Notes under the pieces: model-generated
Told to the model about the DNA's origin: nothing
Database searches by the model: none
What the model saw: only the letters and a program-made list of their open reading frames with translations
Part shown: in pieces, positions 11,173 to 23,978 of the stretch
Layout of the letters: each line of letters begins with the position of its first letter
Numbering within the stretch: position 1 is the stretch's first letter
Made by a program: the position numbers and the translations under genes
Origin: Pleurotus djamor
Lineage: Eukaryota; Basidiomycota; Agaricomycetes; Agaricales; Pleurotaceae
Assembly: GCA_029747585.1 (NCBI GenBank)
Contig: JAPEVF010000041.1
Span: 67,417-131,416, forward strand
Direction: 5' to 3'
Length of the DNA: 64,000 nucleotides

Positions 11173-13497
11173 ATGTCCATAGCGAGGCCGGTTCTCCTAC
11201 GGTCTTCGCGCTGTATACCCATCGTACTTCACTCCCAACCATATTCTCAACACCATAATCACGACCATGGACATCCCTCTACAAATCCGCTAAAACCCAA
11301 GACTACGCCGGCGACGACACCTGCGCAACGTCCGAGACCACGTCCACAGGACAAGTTCACGTCACCTATCCCGCAACTGACTTCGTCTACGCCTGCTTCG
11401 CCGAGACACGAAGCCCATGAGGGCACTACGGCGATGAACTTGCCATTCAATGTGCCCGGAAGTGGAGGAGGACCTGGTGGCTCTTCAAGCGGTTTCTCGG
11501 GCTCTGGAAATCCTTTACTTGATGCTGCTTTGACAACCGTGGTTGGACTGGGAATGGGTGCGTCATTACTATCCGTTCGGTTCGGGGAGCGACTTCTGAT
11601 CCTTATGCTCGCGTGCTCGTATTTGCCGACTTTCTCTAGTCTTTGTGGGGGGAATTGCGTATATCAAATGGTATAAGAAAAACGTCCTTGACAAGATCGA
11701 ACTTGCTTTTGCACCTGGCTACGATCCTGCACTTGAGCTGGCGAACGCGTCGAAGAAGACGCTACCTACCCATCATTCCGAATCAGGTACGTGGATCTGC
11801 GCGTTCGAAGTTTTTCAAGGAAGGCTAATGGGTTGCACAGGTGATACTGATGATCCCGACCCAGACATACCATGGACGCAGCATCTTCGTCGGAAAGAAC
11901 AAGACCGTATAGACAGGATGATAAAGGGCGAAGAAGCAGGTCACTACTTCGTTTTGCTCGGTCCAAAGGTACATGCTCTCTTCAGGCATTCTTTATTTGA
12001 CGCTGGACAAACTCTAACCAACTTTACATCCCATCCTGCAGGGCTCAGGAAAGGGCACGATGATCTTTGACGCCATGTCCGCCATTGAGGCAGATGGTGT
12101 AGCCATGTGTGACGCGCATCCAGATTTGGAGGTATTCAGGCTAAGGTTGGGCAAGGCCTTGAACTATGAGTTCAACGAAGATACACAGACCGGGCTGTTC
12201 CAAAGGAGAGATCCTCGGGAAGGTGGTCCTGCCTTGGACATCGAGCGCGGTATGCATAATCTTTCACCAAGCACGGCTGTGACTTACGAATCCCATTAGC
12301 CCTCAATAAGCTTGAAAAGGTCGCCCTCTCTCTGCACGCAAGACGTGGAAAACCCCTCGTCCTCATCGTCAATAACATCCACTTCTTCAAAAACGATGAT
12401 GATGGTAGGAATATGATCCTCCAGCTTCAGCAAAAAGCGGAGGCTTGGGCTGCAAGCGGAGTGATGACCATGGTATTCAGCAGGTGAATACGACCTGCCC
12501 TACCAATTATGCCTTTCGGTGTTGACTTTCCCGTAGTGACGACTACTGGCCGTTTGCGGTTATGAGGAAGTCCGCGTCGAGGATGCATGTTCTTTCGATA
12601 TATGATTTAGATCATAAAGAGAGTCTTCATGCACTCAAGCGAATGAGGCGGTCGATATTCTCGGACCCGCATCATGACCATGCACATAATTCCTCAGCCG
12701 TTTGTGATGAACTTGATGACAACGACGAGTCCAAGCCTGCCCCTCTAGCTCCCGCGAACACAACTTCAATCTTCGCATCGATTGTCCAGAAGATTGGTGG
12801 TCGACTCGCCTACCTCAATAAGGTCGCTCGTCATCGTGACATGCACGAAATGGCCGACCATCTTCTCCAGGTTGAAAAGGCGTGGTTACTGAGTCAAATT
12901 GGCTTGATCAACGATTGCGACGACGATGTCATGGACGAGCAAAAGTGGAGTAGTTGCTCATGGTTGCTGTTGAGAGAGTTCGTGAAGGTTTGGAAGGAAC
13001 AAGAGGAGGAAGCTTTGCAGGACGCACGCGAGAGGGGAGTTAAAGAGGAGGATGTGAACTTCGAAGGACTGCCAATGCCGAAGATATCATATGTATGTTT
13101 TCTCTCACTGCCGTCTGGCCCTTGCACTGATGTGTTCTTTGTAGTACCGCTGCCGACAGATCATGACGCGCACTGACTTCCTCGAAGAACTCGACCGTCT
13201 CAACATCATATCAATAGATATTCATCATGATATTCGGCCTGACTCGATGCTCATCTTGCATGCGGCCAGAGAGGTCTGTGAAGAAGAGGGCTTCGATGAC
13301 CTTTTGGATGATGTTAGGGATCGTATTGATGAGATTGAAAGTCTGCACAGGACAAGAGAGTTGACGGTAAGTCGTTCTATCCTTTGGAGGAATTGATCTG
13401 ATGCGAAGGCAACTAGTTCAAGGACGTGGACAAGGGGGATAAAATTCGGTTATCGGTTGACAAGGGAGGTGCTAGAATTATCGAAACTCCCTCCTAA
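11173..13497 (+). CDS. Membrane-anchored P-loop (AAA-like) ATPase
   Basis: Eight exons join with consistent phase to give 636 residues: 11173-11557, 11640-11786, 11841-11968, 12042-12249, 12300-12483, 12537-13092, 13145-13366 and 13417-13497. The N-terminus is Ser/Pro/Thr-rich with basic residues, fitting an organelle presequence. A single hydrophobic segment (about residues 118-137, ending FVGGIAYIKWYKK) is spliced across intron 1. The Walker A motif GPKGSGKGT is itself formed across intron 3 (residues about 218-226). The Walker B-like strand reads PLVLIVNNIHFF, with Asn where Asp is usual. The C-terminal part is helical with acidic runs and probably holds the winged-helix domain found in fungal members of this group. 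I recognise a conserved fungal AAA-type family of unknown role; mitochondrial location is inferred from the presequence-like start. Confidence 0.75.
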
Positions 13498-13558
13498 CCA
13501 TTACATTCGTTACATATATACGCTCATCCATTACTTCGTTGTCACCTGGCGTGCAGGA

Positions 13559-15380
13559 TTAATTAGCAGGTGCTACTTTCCCCTTCATCTTCTTCTGTGC
13601 CTTCTTCTTCTTCTTCAACATCGCGTCTTCCTCCTCCCTGCTTCTCTGCCGCTCCATTTCCTCCTCGCGCTCCTGTCTGCGCCTCTCTCGCTCTTCCGCC
13701 TCGGCCTCGTCCCTCAGACGCTTCTCCTCCTCTTGCTGCTTCACGACTTCCAAGTAGCCCTCTGGAACTTCTTGTCCCGGGCCGAGTGTGTCCAATACGC
13801 CCTCTTCTCCATGGACCCGCTGCATCTCTATGTTCACGTCCTCCCCGTTGTTCATCCGGTATATCAACCCGTTCGGTCCCTCCTCGTCCGAGGTGGTGAT
13901 TTCGTATTGCTGGTCGGCATTGATCGCGCGGAGGACTCGCATCCTTCCAGACCAAATGGCGTCGTGTGACCATCCTTCAAGCGGTCGCCATTCCTTCTTC
14001 TTCCCCTCCCTCTGTTTGCCCTTGCCTTTCTTCTTTTTCCACTCCCCGGTCTCCGTGACGGCCTTCTCGTAATCATCTTCAACGCCCTTCTGGTTGTAGT
14101 AGCCGCCAATGCGCCAGTGGGACAGTAACCTCTCCGTTCTGTCGGTCATGACCTTCTCTGCCTTCATGCGCTCCTGCAACAAGCGGGCTTGCTGCGTGAC
14201 AGCTTGCGCGTCAGTGCGCAGTTGCACGACTTCGTCGCGTATTTTGTCATCCCGTTCTTGTACGGCGCGCATTAAATCGACTGTTTCCTTGATGGTGTCC
14301 GGCGACGCCGGTCCTTCGTAACGTTGTGAAGGTTCAGGCGAAGTCGGGGACTGGAGATTGGATGGAAGTTGAAGGGGAGATGAGGGTGGCGTGTTCGTCG
14401 GTGTGGTGAAACCATAGGAGCTGGGAGGGCGGCGAATGCCATTTGCCTCTCGCAATGCTTCATACATGGTTTGCTCCCCAACATCCACTTCTTCGCCAGT
14501 GGAAAGGTCGGGAACGGCTGAAACTTGCGGCTGTGCTTGCGCACCAGAGACCGGCGATGAGGAAAAATCACCCCCTTGGATTTGAGCCATGACCTCTGCC
14601 TCTTCGACAGTGTTCATTGAAGTCGCTATCTCAGCTCGGGCACCGCGATGAGCCCCGCCGAGTCTGCTCACGGAACGCGTCGTTCTTCTCCTCCCATTGC
14701 CTTCAGCGGGTGCATCGACGGGTGCGGGAGTGTTCTCTTCGACCTTCACGGTCACGACAGCGGTTTTGGATACAGGGCCTTTGGCGGTGCTAGCGTCGAC
14801 GTCGATGGGAGATTGCGCTTGTGCATCGACACCTTCGGCTGGAGCTTGCACGCTTTGGTCCTTAGCTTTGGCTTTGCCTCGAGCACCCTTCTTGTCTTGA
14901 ATGGTTGAAGGACCTGCTACGGGGTCATCGGGCACCACACTGGCCTGTTGAGCATGCGATACGTCGCCGTGTTTTGCACGGAGACGCCTCGTGCTACCTT
15001 CTGCGGCCCCATCGACAGTGGGAGCAGTGCTGGTGTCGTTGTACGCTTGGGCCTTGCGCTTTCGACCTCTCTGGCCCTTTGCTACAGGTGGTTCTACTTC
15101 CATGGCCTCGTCTGCACCGCTAACCGGAGCGGGAACAGCAAGGAGCGAAGAGAGAGCGTCGGTAATTATGAAGCTCGCTCCATCTTCTCCATGTTTTTCG
15201 ACGAGGAGCGTCACAAGGATCGCCGATTTTTGGTTGGCCTTGATGTCATTGGCCTATAGGAAATGATTAAGGTGGGCAAACGGAGAGTGGAGGTCGGTGA
15301 GTTACCATCGCTAACTTCTGGAGGTCATTGCGCTTTAGGGAACCCAGTATGGCCGTCGTTACGGTTGGATTAGAAGACAT
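13559..15380 (-). CDS. SAP-like domain protein with long coiled coil
   Basis: Two exons (15380-15306 and 15253-13559) give 589 residues. The spliced N-terminus, starting MSSNPTVTTAIL, contains a SAP-like helix-turn-helix pattern (LKRNDLQKLAMANDIKANQK, then SAILVTLLVE; about residues 12-45), a motif that usually binds DNA in chromatin or RNA-processing factors. The middle is low in complexity and rich in Ala, Pro, Glu and Lys. The last 200 residues hold two long charged helical stretches, ending in an EER-rich coiled coil and a Lys-rich tail. The 3' end is convergent with the ATPase gene, with only about 60 bp between stop codons, so the transcripts probably overlap. Without the upstream exon the protein would lack its only recognisable domain. 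No specific function can be named. Confidence 0.75.
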
Positions 15381-16484
15381 CGGTTGGTTGGTGAGTACCG
15401 TCTGTTATTAGATTATGAGTGGCACTGTGTTCGTTGAGGACGGGGGGTGTGGGTGGTTGGAAAGCCAGAACGGGATCGTCCCCAGCGATAAACTATTGGA
15501 GATTGTGGTGGTATGAGGACAAGATTATGACTTCGGTAATTACAATGCAGTGGCCTGTGGTATGCCTGTTCTGTTATAAGAATGGAGTTCTCCGAGCGGA
15601 ACTAGAATATGGGACGGCGACCCTTTTTGGACAGACCTCCCATTGTTCTCCGTTTCCATTTTTGGTGTATGGAATTTCAACACACTGTTTTGAGCATTAT
15701 TGTCCTCCTCCCCTATCTTCATACGGTCGACGCCTGCGTTACGGACGTGACAAGACGAGTGGAAGCCTCATAGCTACGGTTCGCCCAAATTGTGGCTAAC
15801 AATAGAACCTAGACATATGAGATCTGATCGGTGCGATCGATCATGATCGGCATTATATTTGTGTTGTCCATCGTGAAGGTGGAACGCCTCTTCCAACTGT
15901 CTAAATAGTGTAGCAATTGTTATCCATCCTGGCTTCGAAGGCGGGCGTTGTCGCTATGTAGCAGCGCCATATCGTGACGAGCTCGGCAAGATAGCTGACT
16001 ATTTCGCATTTTTCATTCACGAACCGCGCCTGAATTAGAGGCTTGGGAATTACCACTGGCCCCTTCAGAGTCGTATATTTTCCATGTCCATCTCCCAGCC
16101 TCTGCCAGCAGATTTGCGTGCCAGAGCATCGAGGGTATTCGCCACGTGCGGTTTGAGGTCGCCATTGTTCAACGAATTCGGCAATTGTAAGTGCTCGACC
16201 CTGAGTAAACAACATAAAACAATAGCTATGACGTTGGAACGCTTGTTTATGCAAGTTCAGTTTTTGTTTCGAGTCAACTTCAACCACAACCACATCGGTC
16301 GGAAATTTTCTTCCACCTTTCCACCCACTTCTGTCCACACCGCAGTGTCTCCCTACCTTCCGATCTCATCCATTTACTAGTTCAACCTTTCTATCCATCT
16401 ATTACTACTTGTAAGTACCGACTTAATCTCAACCCTCTAAGATATCCCGCTCACCATCGTGTTTTAAGATCAATATCTGAAGAA
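15381..16484. other. Divergent intergenic region
   Basis: Separates the minus-strand SAP-like gene from the plus-strand coiled-coil gene. One open frame on the minus strand (15901-16338) has no recognisable domain and lies across the likely promoter, so I do not call it. A cluster of GATC-rich sequence lies near 15818-15850. Confidence 0.5.
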
Positions 16485-17594
16485 ATGGCACAAGTTCTAG
16501 GCCCCACAAAGGCTCCCGCTGTCCCCCGTCGTGGTGGAAGACGTCGCGCAGCAGAATCCGCGCCTCCCACCACTCCCACCTCTCACAAGATCATCAAACC
16601 TTCCACGAAGAAAGCTCCCCTCCCGGTCGAGCCCAAAGCAGGTGACACCACTAAAGATCACGAAGAGCCGGTTCCTGGGCCTAGCAGACGCCGAAGCAGC
16701 CGCAATGCGCAGAAGGGACAGAAGCTCACCGAAGCCAACCTAGCTAAACTCGACGAGGTCCAAGAATCCGCCGAAGGGGAAGCCGGGGATGTCGTCGAAA
16801 ACTTGGTTCCCAGCGCTGCCGATGCAGAAGCCGACGAGCAGGGCGACGCCGAAGCGTCCCAACCAGCCCCCTACATCGATTCCTCCCCTGAACCTGACGA
16901 TACCCTTCCCGTCCCCAAAAAGCCTTATCCCTCTTACCACGCCGTCCGCGTTGTCAAGCGCTCTGTCGCGAAGCTTGTCAAAGGCTACGCTAATATGGAG
17001 GCCGATTGCACCATGTTGCGAAAGCTCTTGGAGACGTCCGAGGAGACTATCTCTGAGGCCACAATTGCTGCCCGAGAGTCCGCCTGGGTCAGGTTCTGTG
17101 TTGAAGGTGACATGAACCAGAGGATCAAGAAAGATAGGCGACGCTGGGATGGGACTCTCTCTGCTCGAGATCCTCGACTCCGTGACGCTATCGCCTCCGG
17201 AACGGCGCGGATTGCTGGCGACGGCGAGGTCCGAGGAGAGGTCAAGGAGACACATTGGGAGAAGTTCTTAGACCAAATCAGAGTCGAGAAGGAGGAGATG
17301 CAGCAGAAGGAATACGCCGACATCAAGCAACGCCTCGCCGAGATTGAGGCGAAGGAAGAGGAGACTGCGGCCAGGAGAAGAGCCAGACGCGTAGCCAAGG
17401 GGAAGCCAGCTGATGCCACGGAAGATAGCGACGATACGGACTCCAGTGATGAAGACGAAGAAAGCGGAAGTGAGCACGCATCACCCTCGGATGGGTCGAG
17501 CTCCGGCGCAAAGAGAGGTCGGGCGGAGGAAGGGGAAGACGAGGAGGATAGGGACGAAGACAGGGGCCATGCCAAGAAGGTTCGAAAGGATTGA
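16485..17594 (+). CDS. Unknown charged coiled-coil protein
   Basis: A single uninterrupted frame of 369 residues, unusual here because most neighbours have introns. The N-terminus is Pro/Arg/Lys-rich (PRRGGRRRAAES) and could be a nuclear localisation signal. Residues about 85-130 are acidic, about 140-270 are predicted helical, and 265-310 form a Glu/Lys/Arg-rich coiled coil (EIEAKEEETAARRRARRVAK). The C-terminus alternates Asp/Glu and Ser and ends in a basic KKVRKD. No catalytic motif is visible. A nuclear structural or chromatin role is only a guess from composition. Confidence 0.7.
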   Translation: MAQVLGPTKAPAVPRRGGRRRAAESAPPTTPTSHKIIKPSTKKAPLPVEPKAGDTTKDHEEPVPGPSRRRSSRNAQKGQKLTEANLAKLDEVQESAEGEAGDVVENLVPSAADAEADEQGDAEASQPAPYIDSSPEPDDTLPVPKKPYPSYHAVRVVKRSVAKLVKGYANMEADCTMLRKLLETSEETISEATIAARESAWVRFCVEGDMNQRIKKDRRRWDGTLSARDPRLRDAIASGTARIAGDGEVRGEVKETHWEKFLDQIRVEKEEMQQKEYADIKQRLAEIEAKEEETAARRRARRVAKGKPADATEDSDDTDSSDEDEESGSEHASPSDGSSSGAKRGRAEEGEDEEDRDEDRGHAKKVRKD

Positions 17595-19641
17595 AAACTT
17601 TCCCTCCTGGTTTGACTACCTCATCACTACTAGTATCGCATTCGGACATTTTCACTCATATACATGCTTACCATCTTTCTTACTCATAATGTACTTCTAC
17701 CACGAATCAACACAACCTTGATAATCACTCTTAGGAGGGATTCCGCCCCATTTTCGTCGACCATTCCGAGTATCGTCGCTCCCAAATTTTGCCCAGTATT
17801 CCTCACGGCTTCGAAAGCCGAAAAAAAATCTTCTGGGTCGTCACTGCGAGCAGGTCGGGCTTCGGTTGAAATTGCAATTACATCTTGATGCAGAACTGTA
17901 TCGGACATGGAGATTGACGATCATTGATCCTCGCGCGGCTGTCTTGGTTGCCCTGATACTTTTAAAGTATGTATAGAACATTTTATGACGCACAGTGACG
18001 TCCGACGAACTCGCTTGTTCGTCCGAGAACCATACTCGCTGATACTAGGTGTTTCGATCGGGCATGGCAAACCTTGCGATAATATGGTATGTTTATGACT
18101 GCCAGGCCTCCTCTTGGGGCTACGAAAAGGAGGAACGACATCACATGGGCCTTGCGAACTCCGTGTCGCTCACACGAGAGTCACCACCCGAACGGCCATT
18201 GCTTGGCTCCGAGTCAACTACAACCATGCATTCCTTGCGCAAAATTGACGCATTACAAGTGTCAAACGCAATATTCGTCATGACTAGATGCTAGATGTTG
18301 ATAAACCTAGTATGAATCACCGAGTACTTTCCTATAAAAGCCCCATCAACCAGAAGCCCAATCCCCGAGCCATTTGGCGCTGCCGTAAATCTTGGGATTC
18401 TGATGAAGATGCTGTTGAGACCCGCTTTGGGAACAAGATCGACCCACCATATTTGGGTGGCTATCCTCAAGGAGGATGTTGGGCTTGATGCAGTCGTCAA
18501 TATAGAACGCGCTGCTGAAGCGGTGATTTGAGATTCCCCGGCGCCACCGAGTTCTCATACCATGTGCAAGACGTAGGGAAGATGATTCTAAGAGCGTCAC
18601 TCAGGTGCAGAATCAAAAGGAACTATAATTATTGCGTTATAATCGAAGATGTATTTGGATCCTAGATTTACCATGATAGGGCAGAACATCAGATGGATGG
18701 ATGGAGTCAACAGTCAACTAGTACCCACTAGACTCACCCACGCTCAACCCAGCCCTTGATACGTATGCTACAAATTGAGGTGCTTGGCTGTTTTGCGTTT
18801 GGGCGCACTTCCGATGGGCGCGCTATGTTCCCGATATGCGACGTTGAGGACGGAGTCAGCGGTCAACGGTGGTCAACGGTAGTACGTATATGGCAGATGG
18901 TATCAGGGTCGACGAGGACCAGAGATACAAAAGACGAGACGTGATGAAGCGGTAATTGATATGAGGGCTTCAGGCATTCGATGATGTCAAGGAGGCCGTT
19001 GCTGATGCAGCTAGATATTCGATTTTGAAGTATCATCATAAGACCGGTATCAGACAGTTGGAACCTGATCGTGAGAGTTGCGACGATTTGTGTAGAATCA
19101 CTCGAACACAGGTTATTACTCGGGGACTGCTGATGAGATTCACTATGCTGGTACTCAACAAGTGAGTTAACGCGCAGTATCACTTGTCCGAGCATCGCAG
19201 TGTTGTCATTGTTCAACATACGAAGTCTGTTATCATTTTTTAGTTGGCAAGGTAAGCTGCAAGGCTTTGAACGGCACTTACAGCACGGAAATGATATTCC
19301 CCCTAGTCCGAAAGGAAGGGGTATACCCCTCAAGCCTTTTTTTCTAAAACAACTTCGAGGTCTAAGTGTGAAAGAGCTCCAGCTACGGTCTTGACCTCCG
19401 GCGTAATTCTACAAAGTCGGAGGCTCATCATCCCGACTTGTATACAGTGAGCCAGCGAAGCATGTAGTAGAGGCGCCGTCCCCGAGTCAGCATTCCTGAT
19501 GGAAAATAAGTGAGGCGTGATAGAACAGCGCACGCTGGAGAAGCTATAAACGTGGATCAAAACGAACGATCATGCGAGCGCGAGTCACACGAGGCGTGAT
19601 CGCGATGCATGGGTGACTGAGTAACGTGACTGCGATGACTG
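17595..19641. other. Intergenic region of about 2 kb
   Basis: No gene is supported. A 74-codon minus-strand frame (17684-17908) has a somewhat protein-like composition (DDPEDFFSAFEAVRNTGQNL) but no partner exons could be found. A short direct repeat GGTCAACGGT occurs twice at about 18861-18880. Confidence 0.5.
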
Positions 19642-21466
19642 ATGACTTCATCTTCAACCACCATCTCGCCGCATCCAGCTTCCAATGGACATCTTCCACC
19701 GGAGCTCATGGAAACTCTCAATCAGACTTACTTGCTGCACAGACTTGCGGTAGAGCCAGATGCTGTTCTTCCGCCAGGCAAATCCCTTGTAGCCATGCTG
19801 GCACGGATGGGCGGCAGGGATGGCAAGGCTCAGACCGATCTTCATCGTACCGTTGAAGGAATTCTACATAAAGCATTCTGGGACGAAGTCAGTATGCTTT
19901 TATCCTTGAAAAACCTGTGAATATCCGTAGAATATCTGACTGACTGTGCTACCTTAGGCAACGGAGACTTTGTCATCGCCTGAACCTGCTACTCAGCTTG
20001 CGCGACTCAAACTACTTTACTCGGACTTGGCTAATACGCTCTCGCCGCTTCTACCGCATAAGCATCGGGTTCTAATATCACTATCGTCTCCTATACCTCC
20101 CACATCGGCGCCGCTTCAGTCCGCTCTCATATTCTTGAAGGAAATTCTTCTTGCCCTGAAGGAACGCTGCGCACCTGCTAGAGATGACGAAGTCCTCCAA
20201 ATTATACAGCGAATAGACGAATTTAATCCCTCGTATCCTCATGAGAAACTCGTCTCGGAGGACACTAAATGGACTCCGTTGGCAGACCTAATTGTCACTT
20301 CGGTTAAATCCATCATAACGCTAGCTGAGCACATGAAGTCCGACTTAGATCAGTTCAAAATTGGATCTTTATCTGAGCCCCAGCTCAAAGTCATGATTGT
20401 GCGAGAGGCCAAGGTGCGTGAACGAGGGCTCGTTTCCGATCTCTGGACGATCGAGACAACGAAGGGAGACGTCGTCCTACAGAGGTTGTGGCACCAATGG
20501 ATGGAGAGACCGTTACAGCCCTACTTGAAAGACCTCCTAGGTGCGGACGATGAACGGCATGAAGGCCTATGGGTCCTTCATCTCGTGCAAGCATTGGGGT
20601 CTACAGCACCGATCTCATGCAATTTACCCGGCCCAGCTTCTTCTACCACCATCTTCCCCGTCTCATCTTCGCAGCTCACGTCGACGGTATCGCATACAAA
20701 CGACCTCCCTCCTCAATTCCTGCTCTCCTCCCCTACGCTCTTTTACCTCCAGAACTTACTGCAGGCATTAGTCATCGCCGCCGTTCTCCGTTCGCTTACA
20801 CGCCTCCCCCCTACAGGGATGGAGGGGGGTTTCATGGAACGTGTATGGTCACTCCTTAAGTCTGAGATAGACGAGCCCGACAATGGGACAGAATCCACGA
20901 AAGCCATAAACCTCGAGGATGAAGTGGTTCGGGCTCGGACGCTAGCTGTTGCAGGACAGACGAGCAACACCTCCCAAGCAGACGCGACAACCACTGCGAT
21001 CCATCTCCCCTCTTTGGAACCCGAGGAAGAGAAACGATTACGCGATGCTGTTCAACGCACCCTCCGACCAAACGATCCCGTTTTTGTTCTACTACAAAAA
21101 CGGCTGCTTGCTAGCATGGCGAAGCACCTTTTAGGCCTTACAACAACAATACCCAAGGACCCAAGCAACTCAGTTCATCCGCATCGGCGCGGCGATTCGA
21201 TACAAGCTCCCGCTCACATGCAAACAGGCCGAGCACGACAGATTCCACCTGCATCACCGCTGTCAGCTGCTTTCAGAAGCCCAGATCATGCGTCGGTCGT
21301 TGATGATCCTAGTGGTCTCCATCCTGCTGCGGGGGTCACCGAGATCGCACCAATTCGGGGGTTTGAGGATCCAGTTTTGTCTAGAGCTGTAGCTGACGCG
21401 TGCACACGAGTATTCCGCTGTATAGAATGGGTCAAGGATACTTGGATCAATACGACTTCATCATAG
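19642..21466 (+). CDS. TCP11/SOK1-family protein
   Basis: Two exons (19642-19887 and 19958-21466) give 584 residues. The start is chosen because it gives an in-frame join and precedes a well-formed helical segment. The T-complex 11 domain lies in the first half. Its signature follows the family order: FLKEILLALKERCAPARDDE (about residues 128-147), then a helical segment, then the MK-D-hydrophobic motif AEHMKSDLDQFKIGSLSEPQ, then VREAKVRER. The C-terminal half is helical with a disordered, Pro/Ser-rich stretch before a final helix. In yeast, SOK1 overexpression suppresses loss of PKA, and TCP11 proteins are linked to cAMP signalling; transfer of that role here is inference. Confidence 0.75.
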
Positions 21467-22349
21467 ATATCAGATATCTTGTGGTGTTTTAACTTGTTAC
21501 TTTTGGCTTCGAGCTGGGAGGTTTGTTTGTATATGTATAATCTAGAAGGTTCAGCATGTGGATATAAAGTCGTGAAATTTTTTCCTTCCACCAATGCAGC
21601 CTTTCCTCGTCAATACTACGTCCTGCAATTCCACCCTTTTTCTTTTCTATCGTCATAAGTGTTCCTTTACTAGCTTCCTTCTCCTACTCTGTTGGCCTCT
21701 TTCTGCCCGGGCAGTGCAGTAACGCATCCACCCTGTCTCGGTTCTGGTGAAGCGCCTAGAAAAATGTGATTCGTCCGCCTAATCAACGGACGATGAGGAG
21801 TTCACGATTATTTTATGGAGGCATCGTTTTTGGGTGTCTTCGTGATGTGTGTACTTCTCTACATTATTTTTGGGATGTGTACTATGTTGTAGATTGTCAA
21901 TATATGATGTTCTTGTCGACGTTCTCTAACTTCGTTCGTGCGCGGTAAAAGAGGGCGAGCCATCACTCAATAGACTTCCTAAGTCGCTGACGGAGTCTCG
22001 ATGTATCCCAGTGTCACCGAGGACACGTTCATGAAGGAAAGTTCTAGTGCCCGTTACATGAACGAGCATGAACAAAAATTCTAAAGTCATGGCAACGAAG
22101 TCATTATATGATGGAGGGTATCTAACATTATGGTGATCTGTCGGTGTACATCGACGTGCTATTAAAGGTGCACAAAGGAAATATGAGGAGATGCTCATGT
22201 CCGCGCTCAATCCAGTGACCGTTCACATTGGGGCCATCACACAAACCGATCCGTTCTTGGGACGATTTTGTAGAAGTTCCTTCGACGACACGTCCCTCCT
22301 GGAAGAGTATTATGAATACATTGCAAACGTCTATAGAAACGCTCGAAAC
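21467..22349. other. Intergenic region
   Basis: Lies between two genes whose 3' ends converge. No frame with coding character was seen, only short open stretches on both strands. Confidence 0.5.
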
Positions 22350-23013
22350 TCACAGAGACATCGCAACCGTCCAGGCCTCGTGTCGAAAGGCTGCCACGGC
22401 ATCAGTATCGGGCGCGCGTTCCTCTTTCCATGCTTGTTGTTCGAGGAGGTAAGCCATATCACTGAAGCCGCGAGAGCATTCGCTGTGAGAGTGGGGCGAT
22501 GACATGAAGAGGTCGCGATGCGCGAAGATGGTGTCGAGGTACTGCTTGCCCGAGTCGGGGAAGTTGTCCATTTGGGCTTGGACGGCCTGCAGGTAAGCAC
22601 ATCCGTAGAATTCTACGTTGACGGGGGGAGAGCTTGACGTTGAGCTCTCGGATCCCGTGTCGCTCTGTTTGAGATTTTTGACAAGTTGAGAGGGATATTC
22701 CGAGCTGAGAAAAGGTAGGAGACAAACCTGGTAACTGGGATCGTCTGACATATCCACGTCGTCCAGATTGCCGACCATATTTGGCTGACTTGAAGGGCTT
22801 TTCTTTCTCCAATAGGCTGTCATTCCAAATGTCGCGAGTACATATGAATGAAAACGACGCACCTGGACATTCTGCTGCTGCTCAGCCAGCTTCATCATCA
22901 TGAGCATTTCACAGAGGTCCATATCAGCTGGTACCTGTCCGTGTTCGTGGTAAGTTCCAAGAACGCGTGGATGAAATGAGAGATAACTCCAAACGTACGA
23001 TTTGGTCGATCAT
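22350..23013 (-). CDS. Small unknown protein
   Basis: The first exon appears to be 23013-22999 (MIDQI), joined to an exon starting at 22934 (VPADMDLCEMLMMMKLAEQ). A later intron (about 63 bp, GTTTGT...AACAG) is likely between DDPSYQ and SDTGSESS. The segment around 22862-22817 can be read as an intron or read through in frame, so the exact product is uncertain. The C-terminus (about 85 residues, from VEFYGCAYLQ to WTVAMSL) looks like a compact folded helical domain with aromatic and charged residues. I recognise no family. A real gene is supported by consistent splice signals and amino-acid composition rather than by homology. Confidence 0.5.
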
Positions 23014-23978
23014 GTTATGGTTGTGAGAATGTCTTTGAACGGACTGAAAATGGGAAGAAAGATGGGATGGACGGAGGTTGTTGTGCGAAGCAGGGTTTTG
23101 TAGTGGCTGAGAGCCCTGTTTAGTGGTGTGTCGGTGACGTGCCCTTTGACAATTCCAACCTCGTGTATACTGCGAGGGCGATCCTCGAGGCTAGGTGACT
23201 GGAGGAGGCCGGTTATGGCGATCAAAGATAATAATCGTGGTCCCGAGTCATGCCACTGATTGGGTGATTGCAGTCCACTATAAGCCTTGCCTTGTCTATG
23301 TCCACGCCTATGCTGCACGGTTCCAGTGAACCCTGCCATGTTCTTTATATCACCATCATTCCAATTGATCCGTCAACCAGCCGGCATACTGTTTCGTCTC
23401 ATCTGCGCTGAGCCCATGACGAAAACACGCTCTTTAGAGCTATGTGCCGTGCGTCAAGCAGTGCGCCTATATGTTCAAGAAGAATCAGTAATGTGTATGG
23501 ATGGAGACGGCAGGGAAAGCCTCAGAGAGAAGATTTATGTTTGGTTCATTTGAAAGCGACACAAGCCCTTTCATCAAGCCATAATTATACGAAGATACAT
23601 CGGTTGTGCATCATAGGCAATGGACGAGGAACATCACACTCACAGTTGTTTAAGTTGGGTACACGGTCTCAGTGATGGTGGTGGAAGTCATGAAAGGTTG
23701 GCAGGCTCTAGCGCCGGACGTAAACGAAGACTAACGAGTAACAGACAACTAATGTACACGGAAAAAAATAGCAAGATGGCAAAACTAAGTCGTGAATATG
23801 CATAGTCTAAGGTGCTCTCTAAGGACTCTAAAATGACAGTCAACCCAAGAAGGAGTATGTAAAAAGTCTAGGTGGGGGCGTAACAAGGAATCAATTAATC
23901 ATCGATGGATAGCAAGTGGATAGTAAAAGCTGGTATAAGTATCAAGGCACGTTGGAATGAGGCGGCAAACGTCGGACA
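23014..23978. other. Intergenic region
   Basis: Upstream of the small unknown gene and downstream of the Trk transporter. A minus-strand frame at 23010-23339 is open but shows no domain and probably covers the 5' leader of the unknown gene. Confidence 0.5.

Noticed and set aside
13570..14900. Long plus-strand frames opposite the SAP-like gene
   Set aside because: Shadows of the charged coiled-coil coding strand; no motif and biased composition.
15901..16338. Minus-strand frame of 145 residues upstream of the coiled-coil gene
   Set aside because: Composition is not clearly protein-like, it overlaps the likely promoter, and no domain is visible.
17684..17908. Minus-strand frame of 74 residues with DDPEDFFSAFEAVRN-type composition
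   Set aside because: No recognisable domain, no flanking exons and a position in the 3' flank of the coiled-coil gene. Left uncalled.
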